A stretch of DNA of 64,000 bases from Caprimulgus europaeus (Eukaryota; Chordata; Aves; Caprimulgiformes; Caprimulgidae): NCBI GenBank assembly GCA_907165065.1, contig OU015528.1, positions 28,170,515-28,234,514 on the forward strand. Reading direction: 5' to 3'. The notes under the pieces are model-generated. The model saw only the letters and a program-made list of their open reading frames with translations, had not been told where the DNA came from and ran no database searches. A program made the translations under genes and the position numbers. Shown in pieces: positions 55,901 through 64,000 of this stretch. Position 1 is the stretch's first letter, and each line of letters begins with the position of its first letter.

Positions 55901-58700
55901 CACTAAATACAAGAACTAAGTACCTGATTCTTCCTTGCACAAAAGTCTCTTTATGCCACTCTGGCAGTACAGAAGGGCTGTAAAATAAATAATGCAATTA
56001 ATGCCTGACTGAATGCCCACTGACTCAGACTGAAATAGTGAAAAAAAAAATAACCCCTATATTTTTCTAAATATTTTTCTCAATGAGAAGTCCCACAACT
56101 GTCATCAAAATCACTAGTTACTAAAGAATAGAAACAAATCTACTGATTTTTTTATTTTTACAACAGAAGACTTCAGAAAGTGATTGAAGCGTTGAAAAAT
56201 AAACATTAGAAGAGTGGAAAGATTTCTGTGGATTTGGTCTAGGAATAATTTTCTTTGTCTTTGATCCAAGTTGCAATAGGAAAACAAGCATTTTTGATAG
56301 AAATGCTGACATAACTTTACTAATAGCACCTCTAACAGAGGTTATTACAATGTGTATTTACTTAGGTACAGCATTAAATAAGAGCTGTGAACTCACCATA
56401 GCAACCCCTGCATCACATTGCAGATATGCTGCTTCTAAGATACGGTAAATGTTTCTGAAGAAATACACATTAATATTAGGTAAACATCTATCAATTCCAA
56501 ATCGTGTTTCAAAAATACTCTGCTCTACAGTATAGCAAAAAGGAGCATAACTTGGTGCTATTTAAATTATTAATGTATTACTGGACTTTACTTTTCATTG
56601 TCTTGTAATTATCACCTTAAAATGTAAGTTTAAACAGCTCCCCAAATCTTGATGGCAAAAACAGTGGCAAACCCAATATTGAGCTACTCCAAAAAGTCAC
56701 TGTGAATCCATATATTAGCTACTAATCCAGGAGACTCCCATGTCCTTTTCAGTACACCTGCTGATGACCTGAGGTCTTGCAAAGATAATACTTTTCACTA
56801 TGAGCTATTCAGCAGAATTATGTGAATACAGTTAAGGTTGGAAGTAGGTTTACTGTTGAACTATCTTGTAGCCCACTTTCAGGGATTTGACTGTTTCCTC
56901 TTCATTATCCCTCTGCTCTTAGTTTTCATCCTGAATTTTATCAGCTAATATGTGTCCCTTTAATTTGCCTTTATTCATCTTGGCTTTCCATCTTTTGCAT
57001 GAACAAAATGTCATTGTACTTACAAAGTTACTCCCCCTTTTTTTTTTTGCTTAAGTTTTTTCATCCTTTCAATCAATCTCTATGATTTATATAAGTATTT
57101 TCTTTGCTGAATTTAATTTTAGAATTTTTCCTTTGGAGGTCTGATCTGTCTGGATATATCTGGTGTTACTTACATACATCTTAACAAAAAACTTTTGGGT
57201 TGATGTACCATTGACTCCAACTTGACCAAAACCCTTGGCAGGTTGCCTGTTTATATGCATCAACTTTAAATCACTTATATAGTGCCTAAATCAAGTTCCT
57301 GATGATGTGCAGTAGCTTGCTATGCCTCCTGCAATCAAGCTTTTGCTGCTGGATCTTCCTTATATTTTACTCAACAATTAATTAATTCAATCATTCAGAT
57401 TTTACCCCCAGAAAGAGAAGTAAGTGATCACATCTCCTTTGGTCTTTTCTTGCTATTGAGCAACTGTATTGTCTCTTCACAGATCTCACTTGTAGAGGGT
57501 TTTCTCACATTACCTGAGAAGACTGATAAAGAAGACAACAAATATCCTGTTTTGCTGCATAAGGTTGCCTCTGTAGGTTCTTTCATTACTGTTGGACAGC
57601 TTCCTTGGGAAACGCATGACAAAGTCTTTAATCTGCTGGTCATGTGCTGTAGCTAGGGCACAGGAGCATCTTGTGAGCAACTTAGGAACTGTGCACAGCT
57701 CCAGGGCTACAAGTTTCCTTCCTCTCTATATCTAGTCCATTGGGACAACTTGAAGGAGGAAGAAATGGAGAGAAGACTGCTAGTTCTACTAAATTACTAG
57801 CATGCAATATGGTTGCGTTTTCTTGCTTCTTCTCCCAAGTTTACTTTAGCCTACTTGGACCTGATTTATCAGTGAATTGGATACTTTAAGATCTCCACTA
57901 TTTTCTTTCATTCAGAATTCTGAATTATGTATTAGAAATATTTTACAACTCTTAGATATGAAGAGTGAAAAATCCTGAGCTATATGAAAAAAAATTAAGA
58001 TGCTAAAATGGCAACTGAGAATTATGAAAATGCCTTGTTTTACCAGAGAAGGAATGTGAAATCAAGTAACAATTGTAGTGCTCAGAAACAGCTCCAATGG
58101 CACAGATCCAAACAAAGAAATATCAGAAGAATTAATAAAGCTATTAAAATGCAAAAATTCTATGTTCTATAATAATTATTAGAATAAGTCCTATTAAGCA
58201 GTATAATCTACTTTTTTGTAATATTGTCAAAATATATGGATATATTTTAAAGAAATCAAGATCTTCCTAAACAGAGGAGACAGGAAAAGATTTGTTTGGA
58301 ACAGGCTCAAATTATTCTTTAGGGCTTCTGATTTGTCAGAGGTGAGGTGGAATTAATTGGCAGGAATAAGAATAGCGGTACGTTCCCAGTTATACTGTCC
58401 TTACTTCTACTGAGAAACACACACCAGCAGACACAGGTCAGGATTACAACAGTATTATCATCAAATTGCTGAAATTTCTCTTTCAACGTACATTGCCTTT
58501 CATGCTCAAATAATGCAATTCTTCCTTTGATGCACAAAAAGTGGTGTTCTTCCCACCCTGGAAACTCACAGACTTGAGTGAATTTTCAGACCTATGTGGC
58601 TGAATTTGGAGAACAAAAAAGCATAATGTCAAGGAATATAACTTTAATAACTTCCTCATGGCTAAAGCTTATTTGCACCTTGCTGATGGGGAATGCCAAA
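49947..58700. other. AT-rich gene-poor stretch
   Basis: Markedly AT-rich with no coding exon, RNA gene or recognised transposon. It contains T17 runs at 50,872-50,888 and 54,771-54,787 and a small hairpin at 54,082-54,110. It could hold distal regulatory elements of SLC38A4, but nothing in the sequence alone proves that. Confidence 0.5.
54082..54110. repeat. Small perfect stem-loop
   Basis: A 10-base perfect inverted repeat (AAAGGTATGG and its complement) separated by 9 bases. Structures this small arise often by chance in AT-rich DNA. Confidence 0.8.
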
Positions 58701-61700
58701 GTACCAAAGCCCTAAGCAGGTTCCAACACTTTCTTACCCTTTCCCTCTCTCCTCAAACTTGTCCCACCTGCTGTTGCAATAACAATCCCATTCATTTTGT
58801 GGCTTTAACAGGACCCTAACTGTTATAACTCATCCTTGGGGCCTGGGTGCTGATGGGTGAAGCTCCCACCCTTGCTCCACATCCCTTAGGTTGGGTGCTC
58901 TCTCACTGGCAGGGGCTGAGGCGAAGTGGTGCAGGAGCCAGTGGGCTCCAACCCAGATCCCCCACCAGTACAGGTGGCCTCCATCCCACACATGCTGTGC
59001 TAGGTGCCGTATTTAATCTCTGATTTTTACTCCCTTGTCATACCTGTTCCTTGGTACGAAACATGCTGCTGCTCCAATGAGAAGGAATGGTTTGGTTGGC
59101 ACTGAAGATTGCCTGTCTCGGAAGTTGTGTGACAATTTACACCTTTGCTACCATTCAAAAGTTTCCTTAGGCTGCTTGCTGTGCTCAGTTTTGACCGCCC
59201 CTTTGCTCAGTGTAGGGATAATGTAAATCATGATCCTGTGGCAGCGCAGTTTGTCATAGGTCATGTGAACTCTGCCATGAATTCTTGACATTTCTAGCGC
59301 TCCTTCCCAAGCACTGATATCTCCGTGGTTCTGTTTTTTGTTTTTTTTGTGGAGAAGGTGCTCTTTTGTTTTCTTCTTATTTTTGGTACCAGTTGAACTT
59401 AGTTTTAGCCTGGCTGATTGATCCAATGTACATCCATCACAAGTTTACCAGCTCCCAAAACTAGGAATTGCTGGTTGTGGTGCTCAGATGACTGAAATAA
59501 TAATATGACCAAATCTTATTATAAAATAATAATGATCCATATTATTTTTCAAGATCTAGGTTTATACATTTAGTTTAGTTTAAGTGATGGAAGTAGCCTA
59601 GCCATCTTGGTTTTGAATTTCTTATACCTTGAGATCCTTGTGATTAACTATTACAGGGATATATCTGTAACATCACTTATCCCTGCTAATGTAAATCCAG
59701 GTCACTAAAACCTCCACAAGATGTAAAAAAACCAAAGTACACCATTTTCTGTACCAAGTGACAGCCAGAGGTGTGATGTGACCAAGCATCATATTCAGCT
59801 GCCTTTCAGTCCCTGGCTTCAACAGATGAGTTTCTATTTATAACTGGATTTATTTAAAATGGCCTTTGGCACCAGTACAGACCAGAGCTTGGACTTTGAT
59901 CTCTGAATCTGAGGGGGAGAGCCCTATTAGTCTCCCACCCTTTGCCTTTTCCCCACACAAAACAGCAGCCATATTAGGGAGCCATGAAAATAGCTCATGA
60001 CATCCTGCTATACCTGTGTTGTAGATATTCACTGGGTGGATCCATTCACTAAAAATCAAATCACATCCCTTTGCCTCATTATCCTTACCTCACAAGAGTG
60101 TGTTTCTTCTTTACTTTTCCCCCACCTGCTTTACTCCTGATTGAAACAATCAGTTCCACGTGTTGCAGCCTGACATAAATTATTGTTTTATAGTGCTTAA
60201 GGTTTTATTTTTCTTAAAACCTCATTTCTTATTTTCTTTCTGGAGAAAAAAGTTCACCTCAACTTTGTAAAATCTAAATGTCAGCATTTACGTGACTCAG
60301 AGAAGTAACACAAATCTTCCACAGTTGCCATTTCAGATTTCCGGACAACGTGACCTTTTTATTTTTGCTAGATCTGTGGTTTTGTGTGGTGTTTTCATTT
60401 ACAATATTTGCAAAATAATGTTTCTTTCTCTTTTGTAGTGAACATTTCTGCTTGACATCACATAGTTATTCCTCATCAATGGTGCTTGAAATACATGAGC
60501 ATTAAAGATTGATATAACATTGTATGGCTTACTGCTGAGTATACACCACACACCAGCCAAGGGAATGGGACACCCTGTGTGCTGAACAGATTTAGAAAAT
60601 TACTCTCACAGAGACTTATTGGTACAAATGGTCCCTTTTTAACATTGCACTCCAGAGTAAAATCTGTCAAATCACATTTCTTCCCTTATTTATTTTTGTT
60701 TAAAATTTGGGGGTTTTTTCAGCTATTTGATTTAAGGGAACAAAGAGATTTGATAACCTTCAGGTTTTTTTCTTACAGGAAATACTTTGAATAAGTTCTT
60801 TTACTATCCTTTTCTCTGCCACTGCAGTAACTTTAACTTTTCCATACATTGTCATTACAAATATGTTTTACAATAAAGTAATGAGTAACACAACACAAAG
60901 AGATCCATTCTCTTAATTAAATGAACTACAGCTTTTTGGCTGAAAAACCAAAAAATATTATTTATAACTCAAATTACATTACATAAACTGTGCTCTCATC
61001 TACAAAGACTATAAATGGCATGGTAGGGTTCCATATTTGTGGTGGTTTTTTTTTTTCTTTTTTTATTTTCCTCCAATGACTTTCCTGTTGACCTCTCTTT
61101 TAATTTACAAATAAAACTGTGACTTTCTTGACTGCCAGCACTGAAAATTCACCCTGGGATCTGAGATCAAGCTGTGTTCTTCTTGCTTTATGCCAAAATA
61201 GACTCCGGTTCACCTCCCCAGCACTGAGGTGGCTCTGCGGGGCTGGCAGGAATGAAAAGCAATAACAATACTTTTGCCAGTAAAAAGATGAAGCAAACAA
61301 ATTCTCTCAGAAGTAGGAAGATACCAATTTTCAAGTAAGCTTTATAGAAAACATCTGTTGTTTGAAATAAATGCTCGTAGCAGAGCTGAAGTGGGACATC
61401 TCATTGCTTGACGTTCTTCTGCAACTTTCTTTCACTTCTCATCTTTGGTCTTTCCAGCTCAGCTTGTAGATGAAGCAAGCTGTGGTGCTTGCAGTGGTCG
61501 CACAGCCTTTTTCTCTAGTAGCAGCGCTAGACTCAGATGTTTCTGCTCTCTTCTAATGGTTTGCATCCCTACACTTGTGTTGATACTGTGGCTGCTCTAA
61601 GCATCAGATACAGAGGATTTTTGTGGAAGTCCCCAGGCTCACGTCTTTGGAGTCAGGTCCCAACACAGCTCTGCAAACAGTTGTGCTGTCAGGGCTATAT

Positions 61701-63085
61701 GCTCACACTTCTGCTTCTGTATTTGTGGGACATCAAATGAAATCTAAGGAAGGCAGTTTCCTAATTATTTTCCCCCAATCTTGCTCAAAGATGAACATTT
61801 AGCCAGTTTTTTGCACCTAGGTATAAAACCTTCCAAAATTTGTATTTCTGAGTCAGTCTTCCATGTAATATTTTGCAAACATATCTTTGCAGTGAGAGTC
61901 TGCTGGAAATACAATGCCCTGAGATGAAGCATGAAGACTTAACTCTGGGGTTCCCAGCTTCCTTTGGGACCTCGGTGTCTCTATGGGGCTCAGCACCCAC
62001 ATGCACTCAGATACGGGGACCTAGTGGTCTCTTGTCATGGAGCCCATTATGGGAGAAGAGCTTCCTCCTTGCTGAGGGTAGGAGTTTACACAGGGCAGAG
62101 AAGTGTAGGCAGAGCAGAGAGGGTGCAGTACCTGACAGCAGTCAAAAAATATTGAAACAGGGACTGCTGTAGTTGTTTTCAGAAGCTGCAATTATTCCTG
62201 CTATCAACCAGGAGGACTGGGGCACTTGAAAGGTGAGAGCAATGCTAACACAATGCTAACAGGCAAAGCTGGGCAAAAGACAGGATTGTATCCAAAAACA
62301 CACATGAAACCCCCTTCCTGTAGTGCACTGGGTCTCAGTGCTCTTGGCAGAACTCCCATTCAGCTGCTTAATCCTGTAATTCACTGTGGTTTATTTCTCA
62401 TTTATTAAGGAGGATAGAGAAAAGGTAATGATCCATAACAAAGACTGTTCTCCCTGGAGCTCTTTCAGGCTGTGGACCATAAAATCCCATATTCAGTCTC
62501 TGTGAAATAATTGTCTAAGGTTCTGTTGGTTCTTAGGGAAATGGATAGTAGGCAGGAAAATGACCATGTAAAGTTCATGGTGAGCTGCTGATGATTGGAT
62601 GCCAGCTGCCTAGCACTGCCCTTCTCTCCTGGTAGCTGTCCCCTGCAAGCCCATGTGCCACCAGCCTCTCTGAGAGTACTGAGCTCATTGTCCAGTACTG
62701 GGCAATCCTTCTGGAAAACCTGACAAACATTGACAAGCAAAGCTGAACAATTATTTGTGCTTTCTAATAGGGCAGATTTAACAGAAGAAACACTGAGCCA
62801 TTGGCAATTTCCACTGGTGTTTAGAGCTCCTTCTGATGACATGTCCCCTGTGAAATATGATTCTCTGCACTGTCTCATTTGGTTTAAGGAAACAGAAATT
62901 TAATGGAACCTGATTTTTGATCTTATATATAATTTGTCCCACTGGATATGTACTGACATATAGACTAAGAGAAAAGAAAGTTAATTACAAAAGCAGATTA
63001 AAGTAGCTTCCAAACAAACCAGAGATTAACACAGGATTTCTTCTAGAAGAAGTAACTTTTGTGCTTTCTGTAGTGTGATGCACTA
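58701..63085. other. Non-coding DNA
   Basis: No supported gene. A GC-richer patch lies at about 58,840-59,000. The longest open frame (137 codons, minus strand, near 62,465-62,878) shows no recognisable domain or splice pattern and is read as chance. Confidence 0.5.
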
Positions 63086-64000
63086 TGTTGGGTTTGTGTG
63101 TGTGTGTACAGGGGGGATGTTTTTGGTAGTGGGGGAAGGGCCACCTTGTGAGAGCAAAAAACTCCCCTGGCTCCAAGGCAGAGGCCCCCCCGAGCCCAGG
63201 CTGGGGCAATTAGCATTAGAGAAACTCCTATGCGAATCCATATTTGTGAGGGGAAGGACTGTCTTCAAAAGAAAAAGGTTTAGTGAACCTGAAGGAGAGG
63301 CCATTGACCTGAACAAAAGATGGCCATTGGCCTAAACAGGGAGAGAGCTCCGTTGCCAGGAGGAAGGAGGAGGAGGACAGAGAACCTCAGACACCCAGTT
63401 TCAACCCCATGGCGTAGGAGAAGGCAAAGGAGGTCCCTGCAACCCATGGAGGTTCAATGGCGGAGCAGGGACACACATGTAGGCCTTGGAGGATTCCACG
63501 CTGGAGCAGAAAAGTTGAGCCTGAGTGCTGAGCCTGTGACTGATTTGAGACCATGAGAGTCGCTCTATGCCAGAGTGGGGGTGAGGATGTGCACTGGACC
63601 AGAGGTCTGTCTGCAGCCCATGGATGTCCCCATGCCAGAACCAGGAGCTGAGCCCAAAGAGGTCTGTGACTCCATGGGAAGCTTGCGTTGGAACATATTG
63701 TTTCTGGACTTTCATGCCAAGAAGAGCAGCAATGGTGAACTGACTTCAACCCCTATTCCCTGTCCTCTGTGCCGCTCATGGGGGAAGGTAGAGAAGTCAG
63801 TGGCAAAGTGATTTGAACCCGGGAAGGAGGGAGGGGTGGAGGAAGGTGTTGTAAGATGTGGTTGTTATGTCTACTCAGATGAATGGCAACAAATTAAATG
63901 GATTTTTCTTCCTCAAGTTTGAGTCTGTTTTGCTTGTGACCATAACTGGTGAGTGAGCCATCCCTGTCCTTCATTCCTAATCCCATTCCTGCTTTGTTGT
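63086..64000 (+). mobile_element. Endogenous-retrovirus LTR (avian), cut by window edge
   Basis: It begins TGTTGGGTTTG, has the repeated 'CCCATGG ... GGAGCAG' modules, a CCCGGGAAGGAGGGAGGGGTGG stretch split by minor changes, an AAATTAAATGG-containing poly(A)-signal region and a 'TGACCATAACTGGTGAGTGA'-like segment. Together these resemble a long terminal repeat family I remember as common in bird genomes. The 3' end of the LTR is not in the window, so solo LTR and proviral copy cannot be told apart. It is a fossil with moderate divergence. The retroviral class is not assigned. Confidence 0.75.

Noticed and set aside
62465-62878. 137-codon open frame on the minus strand
   Set aside because: No recognisable motif or family; chance open frame in non-coding DNA.

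Overview
The window is vertebrate nuclear DNA and almost certainly from a bird. Two things show this. First, its recognisable interspersed repeats are CR1 LINEs, including one copy with about 2 kb of reverse-transcriptase region, and at the right edge there is an LTR resembling a family I remember as common in bird genomes. Second, it holds an intact 15-exon coding sequence, read on the minus strand, for the sodium-coupled neutral amino-acid transporter SLC38A4 (SNAT4). I cannot name the species from the sequence alone.

Layout. Positions 1-18,100 contain no protein gene that I can support. They hold an inverted CR1 3' end (about 1,416-1,690), two small tandem repeats (7,155-7,188 and 8,628-8,716) and a 5'-truncated CR1 (about 10,925-12,936). 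From about 18,100 to 36,875 lies the SLC38A4 transcription unit: a probable 3' UTR with several candidate poly(A) signals, 15 coding exons (stop codon at 20,571, start codon at 36,763), and a 5' UTR exon segment that carries a short upstream ORF. The exons join into 1,647 nt, or 548 codons plus stop, with every boundary GT-AG and every codon phase consistent. From 36,876 to 63,085 I see no coding exon. This stretch probably includes the first intron and non-coding first exon(s) of SLC38A4, its promoter and upstream intergenic DNA, interrupted by degraded CR1 pieces, homopolymer runs and a striking 77-nt fold-back at 45,107-45,183. An endogenous-retrovirus LTR begins at about 63,086 and runs off the right edge.

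How it works together: only one gene has a clear function. SLC38A4 encodes a plasma-membrane carrier for small neutral amino acids. The sequence keeps the family's membrane core, the long glycosylated extracellular loop and two cysteines at the expected loop positions, so the gene looks functional. The upstream ORF in the leader suggests translational control. I found no new multi-gene system. The unexplained structures most worth a second look are the two palindromes (45,107-45,183 and 32,641-32,673) and the upstream ORF.
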